Below are positions 55,361 to 62,951 of a DNA stretch of 64,000 bases, piece by piece. Numbering within the stretch: the first letter of the stretch is position 1; each line of letters opens with the position of its first letter. The translations under genes were made by a program, and so were the position numbers. The notes below the pieces were generated by a model, which saw nothing but the letters and a program-made list of their open reading frames with translations, was not told the DNA's origin and did no database searches. Origin of the DNA: Pseudomonas putida NBRC 14164 (GTDB lineage Bacteria; Pseudomonadota; Gammaproteobacteria; Pseudomonadales; Pseudomonadaceae); assembly GCF_000412675.1 (NCBI RefSeq), contig NC_021505.1, positions 3,962,501 to 4,026,500 on the forward strand, in the 5' to 3' direction.

Positions 55361-56926
55361 TTAGCGGTTGAAGCGCTCCACCAGGGCGCGCAAGCCGACG
55401 CACACCTGTTCCAGTTCGGCCCCGCGCGAGGCGGCAGCGTTGGCGCTTTGAGCGCTGTGCTGGGCAATGCCGGCCACGCCATTGATCTGCCGCGAAACGT
55501 CCTCAGCCACTGCCGACTGCTGCTGCGAGGCGGTGGCCATCTGTTGGCTCATGTCACTGATACGCTGCACCGCATCACGAATGCCATGCAGTGCTTCGCG
55601 GGTTTCCTGTACCTGGGCAACACCCTGCTCTGCGCCCGTGATGCCCTGGCTGGCAATTGCCACGGCTTCCTCGGCGCCACTGCGCAAGGTGTCGATTATG
55701 GCCTGGATGTGCAGGGTCGACTGGCGGGTCTTGTCAGCCAGCGCCCTCACCTCATCGGCGACCACGGCAAAACCACGGCCCTGTTCGCCCGCACGCGCGG
55801 CTTCAATGGCTGCGTTCAGGGCCAGCAGGTTGGTCTGCTCGGCAATACCGCGGATCATCCCGGCCGCCTCGGCGATGGCACCGGTCTGACCGGCCAGGTG
55901 GCTGACTGCCTGGTTGATCTGGGTCACCGTGCTGGCCAAGGTGCGAATGGCCGCGCCGCTGGCATCGGCCACCTGGCTACCCTGTTCGGCCAGCTGGTGC
56001 GCCGTGTGGGCTTCGGCCGCAGTCAACTGCACGTGGTTGGCCACTTCACCGATGGAGGCCGCCATCTGGTTCATTGCCGTGGCGCTCAGGTCGGTTTCTG
56101 CGCGCTGCTCCAGCAACGCTGCCTCGGTGCTGCGTGACAACTGCCCGGCATCGTGGGCCGCCACGGCCATTTGCCCGGCCAGGTCGCTCAACCGCGTCAA
56201 CGCAGTTTTCAACCGTGCCTCTTCGCTGATCAGCATCAGTTGCAGCTGCCCGGCAGCGCCAGGCAGGTCGCTGTAAGTCAACGCCGCGACCGGGTCGGCG
56301 AAGGTACCTTCGGCCCCCTCGACCACCTGCTGTATCTGGCGGCCGAGGGCGTTGCGTGCCCACAGGCCATACGCCATGAACAACCCCACGGTCAGCCCCT
56401 GTCCCACCAGGCCAGGCCACAGCTGGTTGGCGCCCAGCGCCAACAGCCCACCGGCCAGGGGCAACGCCAGGGCCTGCACCAGCAGGCTCAGCCGCCGCGG
56501 CGCCGACAGTACCGCCTGGCCGGTACGCATCCGCGCATACAGGGCCTCGGCGCGGGCGACCTGCTCACGCGTGGGGCACACCCGTACCGACTCATAGCCA
56601 ACAACCCGCCCGCCTTCGAGGATAGGCGTGACGTAGGCGTTGACCCAGTAATAGTCGCCGTTACGGCAGCGGTTCTTGACGATGCCCATCCAGCTCTTGC
56701 CAGCCTTCAGGTAGCGCCACATCAACTCGTATACCGCCGGCGGCATGTCCGGGTGGCGCACCAGGTTGTGCGGGCTGCCGATCAGTTCGGCATCGCTGTA
56801 GCCGCTGATGGCGGCGAATTCGGGGTTGCAATAGGTGATCAGGCTGGCGGTATCGGTAGCGGAAATCAGCCGCTGGCCAGAGGGAAAACGTTGCTCGACC
56901 GGGGTTACCGGCAGGTTGAGGCGCAC
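55361..56926 (-). CDS. aer: Aerotaxis receptor Aer
   Basis: 521 residues. N-terminal PAS domain (about 8-120, with NPEFAAISGYSDAELIGSPH and WMGIVKNRCRNGDYYWVNAY) that binds FAD in Aer, a hydrophobic anchor (about 145-190), a HAMP-like part and a signalling domain with EQTNLLALNAAIEAARAGEQGRGFAVVADEVRALA. It senses redox or energy state from the cytoplasmic side; there is no periplasmic domain. The start codon is GTG (56926) with TGGAG ahead of it. No convincing FliA promoter was found upstream on this strand. Confidence 0.94.
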   Translation of the reverse strand: MRLNLPVTPVEQRFPSGQRLISATDTASLITYCNPEFAAISGYSDAELIGSPHNLVRHPDMPPAVYELMWRYLKAGKSWMGIVKNRCRNGDYYWVNAYVTPILEGGRVVGYESVRVCPTREQVARAEALYARMRTGQAVLSAPRRLSLLVQALALPLAGGLLALGANQLWPGLVGQGLTVGLFMAYGLWARNALGRQIQQVVEGAEGTFADPVAALTYSDLPGAAGQLQLMLISEEARLKTALTRLSDLAGQMAVAAHDAGQLSRSTEAALLEQRAETDLSATAMNQMAASIGEVANHVQLTAAEAHTAHQLAEQGSQVADASGAAIRTLASTVTQINQAVSHLAGQTGAIAEAAGMIRGIAEQTNLLALNAAIEAARAGEQGRGFAVVADEVRALADKTRQSTLHIQAIIDTLRSGAEEAVAIASQGITGAEQGVAQVQETREALHGIRDAVQRISDMSQQMATASQQQSAVAEDVSRQINGVAGIAQHSAQSANAAASRGAELEQVCVGLRALVERFNR

Positions 56927-57107
56927 GATGAGACTCCATTCAAGGGGGTGCCAGGCGCCTGCTGCGAGCCTTTGCGGGAAAAAAATCCGTAAAAGCGCTC
57001 TTGGTGACTGCCCGGTCAGGCGCGGGATTCTACGAGTCCCGCCACATAAAGCAAATAAACCTTACGGATCATGGCGTTATCGATGATTCAACGTTCCCGG
57101 CCGCGCT

Positions 57108-57123
57108 TGGCAAGCTGATTGCA
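57108..57123 (+). promoter_or_regulatory. Candidate sigma-54 promoter upstream of the DctA-family gene
   Basis: TGGCAAGCTGATTGCA matches TGGCACG-N4-TTGCA at all but one fixed position, with ten bases between GG (57109-57110) and GC (57121-57122). RNA would start near 57134, about 250 bases before the ATG, leaving a long leader that crosses both operators. Confidence 0.6.
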
Positions 57124-57222
57124 GCGGTATTCCCGGCAGTGGCCGGGCCCTGCACAAACGCGTACGGGATCCCCACACGGCACGCACCGAAGTAGAGCCT
57201 GGCAAGCCAAATTGCACCACAA

Positions 57223-57235
57223 CTGGTCAGACCGG
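57223..57235. promoter_or_regulatory. Putative FadR/GntR operator 1 (GGTCAGACC)
   Basis: CTGGTCAGACCGG, a near-perfect palindrome of the GGTnnnACC type bound by FadR-group regulators such as LldR and PdhR. It continues directly into ACCGGTAAGGCC (57231-57242), a direct repeat of part of operator 2. Confidence 0.55.
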
Positions 57236-57297
57236 TAAGGCCAAAAACCCTTGCAATGTAGGATTTTTCGCGCTTTTATGGCTTCGCGCTGAACAAA

Positions 57298-57310
57298 CCG
57301 GTAAGACCAC
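57298..57310. promoter_or_regulatory. Putative FadR/GntR operator 2 (GGTAAGACC)
   Basis: CCGGTAAGACCAC, centre 75 bp from operator 1. ACCGGTAAGACC here and ACCGGTAAGGCC at 57231 match in 11 of 12 bases. It lies 72 bp before the transporter ATG. Confidence 0.55.
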
Positions 57311-57381
57311 AATAATTAAGTCCTGCGCTCTTTCGCCCCGTGCGGCTACCGAAGCAAGGACACCGATCAGAGACTCCCCCC

Positions 57382-58695
57382 ATGCTCAAATGGTGCTCGC
57401 GTTCGATATTCCTGCAAGTCGTGCTCGGCCTTGCCCTCGGCATCGCCTGCGGTCTCAGTTTTCCCGACCTCTCCCTGCAACTCAAACCCCTCGGCGACGG
57501 CTTCATCAAGCTGATCAAGATGCTCATCGGCCTGATCGTGTTCTGCGTGGTGGTCAGCGGTATCTCGGGCGCGGGCGACCTGAAAAAGGTCGGGCGCATC
57601 GGCCTGAAGTCGGTGATCTACTTTGAAGTGCTGACCACCCTGGCGCTGGTGATCGGCCTGGTGTTCGCCTTCAGCAGCGGCATCGGCAGCGGTGCCAACA
57701 TCCACCTGGACCAGTTGTCCAGCGCCGATGCCAACGGCCTGGCCGAGCGCGGCCAGCACATCCATGGCGCCACGGCGTTCTTCATGGACCTGATCCCCAC
57801 CTCGGTGGTGGGTGCCTTCGCCGACAACAACATTCTCCAGGTGCTGCTGTTCTCGGTGCTTTTTGGTAGCGCACTGAACCTGGTGGGTGACTCGGCCGCC
57901 GGCATTTCAAGGCTGATCAACGAACTGAGCCATGTGATCTTCCGCATCATGGGCATGATCGTGCGCCTGGCCCCCATCGGCGTGTTCGGCGCAATCGCCT
58001 TCACCACCAGCAAGTATGGCCTGGAGTCGCTGCAGCACCTGGGCGGGTTGGTGGCACTGTTCTACCTGACCTGCGCCGGCTTCGTGCTGATCGTGCTGGG
58101 TACGGTGATGCGCCTGTCGGGCCTGAAGCTGCTGCCATTGATCAAGTACCTGCGTGAAGAGCTGACCATCGTCCTTGGCACCGCGTCGTCCGACGCCGTG
58201 CTGCCACAGATCATGCGCAAGCTGGAGCACCTGGGCATTGGCAGCTCCACGGTCGGCCTGGTCATCCCCACCGGCTACTCGTTCAACCTCGACGGCTTCT
58301 CCATCTACCTGACCCTGGCCATCGTGTTCATCGCCAACGCCACCGGCACACCGCTGGAAATGACCGACCTGCTGACCATCCTGCTGGTGTCGCTGGTGAC
58401 TTCCAAGGGGGCTCACGGCATCCCAGGCTCGGCGCTGGTGATCCTCGCCGCCACCCTGACAGCCGTGCCGGCGATTCCGGTGGTGGGCCTGGTGCTGGTG
58501 CTGGCGGTGGACTGGTTCATGGGCATCGGCCGGGCATTGACCAACCTGATTGGCAACTGCGTGGCGACCGTGGCCATCGCCCGTTGGGAAAAGGACATTG
58601 ACCTGGAGCGCGCGCAGAACGTGCTCGACGGCAAGCTCGGCTTTACCCCGACGCCGCGCAAACAGCCCAACACACATCATCAACAGGAATTTTGA
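57382..58695 (+). CDS. DctA-family dicarboxylate:cation symporter
   Basis: 437 residues, eight or more membrane helices plus two re-entrant hairpins of the glutamate-transporter fold. The first hairpin has the serine-rich substrate motif GTASSDAVLPQIM; the second region has the NLDG-containing GYSFNLDGFSIYL and SKGAHGIPGSALV. These fit DctA (C4-dicarboxylates) better than GltP. Start at ATG 57382; the frame runs 14 codons further upstream. Two GntR regulators follow on the same strand, so uptake is probably induced by a specific acid, which cannot be named from the sequence. Confidence 0.9.
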   Translation: MLKWCSRSIFLQVVLGLALGIACGLSFPDLSLQLKPLGDGFIKLIKMLIGLIVFCVVVSGISGAGDLKKVGRIGLKSVIYFEVLTTLALVIGLVFAFSSGIGSGANIHLDQLSSADANGLAERGQHIHGATAFFMDLIPTSVVGAFADNNILQVLLFSVLFGSALNLVGDSAAGISRLINELSHVIFRIMGMIVRLAPIGVFGAIAFTTSKYGLESLQHLGGLVALFYLTCAGFVLIVLGTVMRLSGLKLLPLIKYLREELTIVLGTASSDAVLPQIMRKLEHLGIGSSTVGLVIPTGYSFNLDGFSIYLTLAIVFIANATGTPLEMTDLLTILLVSLVTSKGAHGIPGSALVILAATLTAVPAIPVVGLVLVLAVDWFMGIGRALTNLIGNCVATVAIARWEKDIDLERAQNVLDGKLGFTPTPRKQPNTHHQQEF

Positions 58696-58739
58696 CCGAA
58701 AGTGGCCGGCGATGACGCCGGCCCTTGCAGGAGCGAACC

Positions 58740-59444
58740 GTGATCAGCTCATCGACCGTCGTCACCTCAGTGGTGGAAAAACTGCGCCAGGCCCTGGCCC
58801 GGGGCCAATGGCGCACCGGCGACATGCTGCCGGGCCAGCGTGAGCTGGCCGAACAGCTGGGCATCAGCCGCCCAAGCCTGCGCGAAGCGGTGACCGTACT
58901 GGAAACTCTGGGCCTGGTACGCTCGCTGCCGGGCAAGGGCGTACTGGTACTGGACGCCGACGCCGTCATCCCGGAACCAGGCATGGACACCAGCGCTGCG
59001 GCCAGCCTGGCCGATGTGCTGGAGCTGCGCTACACCCTCGAACCCTTCATCGTCGGGCTGGTGGCGCAGTCGGCCAACAGCCAGGACGTCGGCCAGTTGC
59101 GCCTCACCCTGATGGACATGCGTGAAGCGCTGGAGGCCGATGACAGCGAAGCCGGGGTAAAAGCCTACATCGCGTTCCATGAGGCGTTGTTCACCCTTAC
59201 CACCAACCCGATCTTCCAGAGCGTGGTGCAGCAGACCGGCAATGCCTTGAAGCAAAGTGCCGACATGCTGCGCAATTCGCCGGAACACCTGGCCGCGCGG
59301 CTCAAGGAAAACGAAGCCGTGGTACGCGCCATTCGCGAACGCAACAGTGCCCAGGCCAGCGCCCAGATGCGCCAGCACATTCTGGCCGAAGGCCAGCGCA
59401 TGGGCATCCCGTTGAACATCCCGGACGACCACCCGCGCCCATGA
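58740..59444 (+). CDS. FadR-subfamily GntR regulator
   Basis: 234 residues. The start is taken as GTG 58740 because AGGAG lies six bases upstream; a TTG at 58725 also opens the frame but precedes that site. The winged helix spans about 5-70 (LGISRPSLREAVTVLETLGL) and the FCD domain follows, with metal-site pattern around EAVVRAIRERN and MRQHILAEG. It follows the transporter by 44 bases and is the best candidate to bind the GGTnnnACC palindromes upstream of it. Confidence 0.9.
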   Translation: MISSSTVVTSVVEKLRQALARGQWRTGDMLPGQRELAEQLGISRPSLREAVTVLETLGLVRSLPGKGVLVLDADAVIPEPGMDTSAAASLADVLELRYTLEPFIVGLVAQSANSQDVGQLRLTLMDMREALEADDSEAGVKAYIAFHEALFTLTTNPIFQSVVQQTGNALKQSADMLRNSPEHLAARLKENEAVVRAIRERNSAQASAQMRQHILAEGQRMGIPLNIPDDHPRP

Positions 59445-59460
59445 CCCCAGGAGAGCGACC

Positions 59461-60129
59461 ATGAACGCCGCCCCCCACCTGCCAGCCCTGCTGGCTGCTG
59501 GCGAAACCCGCCTGTCGGCCGAGCAGATCTACCCTCGGCTGTTCGACGCCATTCTCGAACAGCGCCTGCCACCAGGGGCCCTGTTGCCCGAGCAGGCGCT
59601 GGGCCATGCCTTTGGTGTCAGCCGCACCGTGATTCGGCGTGTACTTGGGCGCCTGTCCGACCAGCAGGTGGTGGTGCAGCGCCCCAGCCACACCGCGCAC
59701 CTGGCCGCGCCCGACCCGGACCAGGCGCGCCAGGTGCTCAGTGCCCGGCGCCTGGCCGAAACCACACTGATCACCCTGGCTGCCCAGCGCGCCCGGCCGG
59801 CGCAGGTGCGCCAGCTGCGGCAACTGGTGGACCGCGAACGCCAGCACCATGAAAGCGGCGAACGTTGCGCGGCGATCCGCCTGGGCGGCGAGTTTCACCT
59901 CAAGCTGGCGCAGGTGGCAGCCAATGCGCCACTGGCGCGGTTTCTCAATGGCCTGGTTCCCATGACCTCGCTGATCATCGCCCGCTACGAATCGCCGTGC
60001 TGCGACCACTGCGCCTGGCAGGAACATGCGGCGATCATCGATGCCGTGGAGCAAGGCAATGCCGAGGCGGCGCTTGGGCTGATGCACAAGCACCTGGACC
60101 GCCTGGAAGAAAAGCTCGACCTGAAATAG
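59461..60129 (+). CDS. Second GntR (FCD) regulator
   Basis: 222 residues. Winged helix about 20-80 (HAFGVSRTVIRRVLGRLSDQ), FCD domain after about 90. It contains an unusual cysteine/histidine cluster, SPCCDHCAWQEH, at about 180-191, near where FCD proteins bind metal. It begins 16 bases after the first regulator with GAGAG as ribosome site, so the two are likely co-transcribed. Its target is unknown, and it is only distantly similar to its neighbour. Confidence 0.87.
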   Translation: MNAAPHLPALLAAGETRLSAEQIYPRLFDAILEQRLPPGALLPEQALGHAFGVSRTVIRRVLGRLSDQQVVVQRPSHTAHLAAPDPDQARQVLSARRLAETTLITLAAQRARPAQVRQLRQLVDRERQHHESGERCAAIRLGGEFHLKLAQVAANAPLARFLNGLVPMTSLIIARYESPCCDHCAWQEHAAIIDAVEQGNAEAALGLMHKHLDRLEEKLDLK

Positions 60130-60149
60130 CGGCTCATGCTGACGCGGTT

Positions 60150-60246
60150 CCTGTAGGAGCAGCCTCGTGCTGCGAAGAGGCCATAGCTGGCGAAGATGAT
60201 CTTTTGCCTTGCCGGCCTCTTCGCAGTACAAGGCTGCTCCTACAGG
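60150..60246. repeat. REP pair in the opposite arrangement
   Basis: The left copy (60150-60182) is in the reverse orientation and the right copy (60214-60246) in the forward one: CCTGTAGGAG comes first and CTCCTACAGG last. All other pairs in this window have the tails inside; here they are outside. Confidence 0.85.
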
Positions 60247-60341
60247 GGCCGCGGTGGCCGGGCGATGGGCTGCACAGCAGCTCCAATAACCCCACCCTAT
60301 ACTGCGAGAACCACCCCAGCCTCTACCAGGGAGGCGGTTGC

Positions 60342-61403
60342 GTGAGTTCTCGAATCCCTCTGCTGCTGTGCCTTCTGCTGGCACTCGCCGGTTGCGCGGG
60401 CAAGCGCCCGCCTGCCCCGCCACCCCCTGCGGTGCTCACGCCTGCCGCCTGGCAACGCATCGACCAGGAACTGATCGATGCCTCGGTCGGCGCCGCCGGT
60501 TCGGCCAACGACTATGCCCGGCGCTCCATGCGGGTGTGGCGGGAGCAGGTACAACAGCGCACTGAAAGTGACTTCATCCCCTGGTTCACCGGCTACTGGA
60601 CCCAGCAGTGGCTGACCCTCAAGGTGGCCTGGTACAAACTGGACAGTGGCAAAGGCCGGGAACCTGCGGAAAAGCGCCTGGCCCTGTACCTGCAGGAGCA
60701 GTACCACGAGCGGGTGATCGAGCCGGTGGCCGAACAGATCAACCCCGAGGGCATCCGCGACCGGGCCTGCGAGCTGTACCTGCAACTGTTCGGCCAGCAG
60801 CTGCCAGCCATCATCAGCCGCTACAACGCACCGCCCGAGCAGCTCAGCCAGCGCCTCAACCGGATCCCCGCCATCGCCCTGGGGCCACCGGATGCCCGCA
60901 ATGCCAGCCTGTATCAACTGCTACGGGCCAAGCCGCTGGACCAGCAGCCGGCCTGGCAAGCCATGCGCCAGCACCTTCACCAACTGGCCAGCAAAGGCCC
61001 CGGGAAGACCGATGTCGGGCTGAATTCGGTGGCCACCCAGGCGAGCGACAAGCTCGGCGCTACCCTGGCCCCACGCGGCATCGCCAGCGCCGTGGCATCG
61101 GCAGTCGGGAAAGTGGCAGGGGCCATGATTTCGATCGCCGCGGCCGGCTACGGCATGATGACCCATGACCGCGAGCAGCCGCAGATGGTCGAGCAGTTGC
61201 GGGTGATCCTCAACGTGGCACTGAACCAGGAATGGCAGGAGTTGATGGAGAACCGCCAGAGCGGGGCAATGGCGGGGGTGTATTACCTGTCGGGGCAGGT
61301 TGAGGACAGCTTGCTGGCCAGCATGCCGCGGCCAGCCGAGCAACCGGCTGAGCAGCAGGTGAAGCAGCAGCAAGAACCTTTGATCATCCGCCTGCCGCCT
61401 TAG
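60342..61403 (+). CDS. Predicted lipoprotein of unknown function, 353 residues
   Basis: Start GTG 60342 with AGGGAGG seven bases upstream. Signal peptide and lipobox LAGC (LCLLLALAGCAGKRPPAP), then a proline-rich spacer and a mostly helical body. A hydrophobic, glycine/alanine-rich stretch lies at about residues 248-275 (ASAVASAVGKVAGAMISIAA), and the C-terminus is rich in Gln, Glu and Pro. The body resembles no family I recognise. It stands alone between the regulators and the PACE gene, converging on the latter. Confidence 0.75.
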   Translation: MSSRIPLLLCLLLALAGCAGKRPPAPPPPAVLTPAAWQRIDQELIDASVGAAGSANDYARRSMRVWREQVQQRTESDFIPWFTGYWTQQWLTLKVAWYKLDSGKGREPAEKRLALYLQEQYHERVIEPVAEQINPEGIRDRACELYLQLFGQQLPAIISRYNAPPEQLSQRLNRIPAIALGPPDARNASLYQLLRAKPLDQQPAWQAMRQHLHQLASKGPGKTDVGLNSVATQASDKLGATLAPRGIASAVASAVGKVAGAMISIAAAGYGMMTHDREQPQMVEQLRVILNVALNQEWQELMENRQSGAMAGVYYLSGQVEDSLLASMPRPAEQPAEQQVKQQQEPLIIRLPP

Positions 61404-61828
61404 GCGGTAGCCATGGCCGAGCTGGGCAGCCCAAACACCCGGTCAAACGCCCAGTTGTAGGCAAAGGTGTAACACGGCACCAGAATGATGAACGCCATGT
61501 CCACCAGCAGCGCTTCAACCAGCGTCATGTCCAGCCACCAGGCAATCAGCGGGATCAGGTACACCACCAGGGTCAGCTGAAAACCGATGGCATGCGCCAC
61601 TCGGCGCCCCACGCTGCGACCGCGCTTGGCCTGGCGGCTCTCCCAGTGTTCGAACAGGGTGTTGTAGACCAGGTTCCAGAGCATGGCGATGGTGGTGATC
61701 ATGACCGCCAATGGCCCGGTATGCGACGCCTGGGTGTCCGACAGGTAGGCCAGCCCGAGGGTCGACATGCACAGCCCGATCAGTTCATAGAAAGTCACGT
61801 AGACCAGTTTGCGTTTCAGTCCCTGCAC
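61400..61828 (-). CDS. PACE-family multidrug efflux protein (AceI-like)
   Basis: 142 residues, four membrane helices arranged as two 'bacterial transmembrane pair' repeats: KRKLVYVTFYELIGLCMSTL and VGRRVAHAIGFQLTLVVYLI. PACE proteins such as AceI export chlorhexidine and related biocides by proton exchange. The start is GTG 61828 with GGAGG upstream. Its stop overlaps the end of the lipoprotein gene by four bases on the other strand. A LysR regulator is divergent, as in aceI-aceR. Confidence 0.9.
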   Translation of the reverse strand: MQGLKRKLVYVTFYELIGLCMSTLGLAYLSDTQASHTGPLAVMITTIAMLWNLVYNTLFEHWESRQAKRGRSVGRRVAHAIGFQLTLVVYLIPLIAWWLDMTLVEALLVDMAFIILVPCYTFAYNWAFDRVFGLPSSAMATA

Positions 61829-61902
61829 CCGGGGTTACCTCCAATGACAATAGCGATGGGGCGCGATCATGCTTCATCGTGCTTGACAGCAAAAGTCAGC
61901 AG

Positions 61903-61921
61903 CTGTCAGATCTACTGACAG
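61903..61921. promoter_or_regulatory. Palindrome in the PACE/LysR divergent region
   Basis: CTGTCAG-atcta-CTGACAG, a 7-bp inverted repeat whose right end overlaps the AGGAGG ribosome site of the LysR gene. Further TGACAG and GTCAG half-sites lie just to the left (61884-61899). Candidate autoregulatory site. Confidence 0.55.
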
Positions 61922-61930
61922 GAGGCTGCC

Positions 61931-62809
61931 ATGAACTTTTCCAGCGACAACATCCAGCTGTTTCTTGCCGTGCTCGACCGCGGCTCGTTTTCCGCCGCCG
62001 CACGCGCCCTGCAGCGGGTGCCCTCGGCCGTGAGCATGGCCATCGGCAACCTTGAGGCCGAGCTGGGCTACAGCCTGTTCGAACGCGGCTCACGCGAGGT
62101 CCGGCCTACCGCAAAGGCCTTGGCCCTGGAGCCACACGCCAGGCTGATTGCCGAACAGCTGGGGCTGCTTCAGGTACATGCCCTGGAGCTGTCCCAGGGG
62201 CTGGAAAGCAGCCTGAGCGTGGCCGTTGTGCCGGACATCGACCACCGCCCGTTGCTGGCCGCCATCGCCAGCCTCGGCGAGCGCCACCCGTTGCTGGACA
62301 TCGCCCTGCTCAGCGCCCCGCACGAAGAAGCCCTGCATCTGCTGGACAGTGGGCGGGCCGACCTCTGTGTGGCCTTTGCCGGCCTGCAGGTCGATGCCCG
62401 CCGAGGCTTCCAGCACATCGGCATGGAGTCGCTGGTGGCGACGCTGTCGCCCACCCACCCAGCCTTGCGCGAGGGGCGCATCCACTACCTCGAAGACCTG
62501 ACCCGGGTGCGCCAGATTCTTGTACGCAGCCGCGACTTGCCACTGGCCGACCCGCGCCCGCTGATTGGTGCAACGCATTGGTCCACCGACAGCTTCGACC
62601 TGGCATTACAGATGGTCGAAGCCGGCCTGGGCTGGGGCGACCTGCCGCTGTCGCGGGTCGCGCCGCTGCTGGCCAGCGGGCGCCTTGTACGCCTGGATTT
62701 TCGCAATACGCGCAACGAGTTGCAGCTGCCGGTACACATTTTTTGGCGCAAACAACAACCGCTGCAGCAGGCTGCACGGCTGTTGATCGAACAGCTGGCG
62801 AATCAGTGA
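61931..62809 (+). CDS. LysR-family regulator divergent from the PACE efflux gene
   Basis: 292 residues with an N-terminal winged helix-turn-helix (MNFSSDNIQLFLAVLDRGSF ... VPSAVSMAIGNLEAELG) and an effector-binding domain from about residue 90 (SSLSVAVVPDIDHRPLLAAI). LysR genes divergent from a transporter usually activate it and repress themselves, as AceR does for AceI. The strong AGGAGG ribosome site is five bases before the ATG and is partly covered by a palindrome. Confidence 0.92.
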   Translation: MNFSSDNIQLFLAVLDRGSFSAAARALQRVPSAVSMAIGNLEAELGYSLFERGSREVRPTAKALALEPHARLIAEQLGLLQVHALELSQGLESSLSVAVVPDIDHRPLLAAIASLGERHPLLDIALLSAPHEEALHLLDSGRADLCVAFAGLQVDARRGFQHIGMESLVATLSPTHPALREGRIHYLEDLTRVRQILVRSRDLPLADPRPLIGATHWSTDSFDLALQMVEAGLGWGDLPLSRVAPLLASGRLVRLDFRNTRNELQLPVHIFWRKQQPLQQAARLLIEQLANQ

Positions 62810-62852
62810 CTGCCGTCTGTCGAAACGCCCCTAAGAAATTACTGTAAGTGCT

Positions 62853-62879
62853 TCAATCTTTTACCTCTTGGGCCGATAT
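62853..62879 (+). promoter_or_regulatory. FliA (sigma-28) promoter of the chemoreceptor gene
   Basis: TCAATCTT (62853-62860), 11-base spacer, GCCGATAT (62872-62879), against the flagellar consensus TAAAGTTT-N11-GCCGATAA. Spacing is exact and the -10 box matches at seven of eight positions. Confidence 0.78.
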
Positions 62880-62951
62880 CCCGGTCGACAGGCCCCGCAT
62901 CGCGTCATGAGCGTGCTGCGCCCTCCCCTCATTGGCTCAAGGTCTCGAAAC

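Larger units (their letters stand above)
56927..57381. other. 455-bp divergent control region, aer versus DctA-family gene
   Basis: No gene. On the plus strand it contains a sigma-54-like element (57108-57123), a near copy with wrong spacing (57200-57215) and two GGTnnnACC palindromes (57223-57235 and 57298-57310). The aer promoter must lie in the left part but is not evident. Confidence 0.6.

Noticed and set aside
56927..56965. Minus-strand TGGCACCCCCTTGA before aer as a sigma-54 promoter
   Set aside because: The spacing and the missing GC at -12 do not fit, and it would lie almost on the start codon.
57070..57090. ATCGATAA on the minus strand as a FliA promoter for aer
   Set aside because: Only six of eight bases match the -10 box and there is no -35 element 11 bases upstream.
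57200..57215. TGGCAAGCCAAATTGC as a second sigma-54 promoter of the DctA-family gene
   Set aside because: GG and GC are separated by 11 instead of 10 bases, which normally abolishes activity. It is mentioned only as a near copy of the element at 57108.
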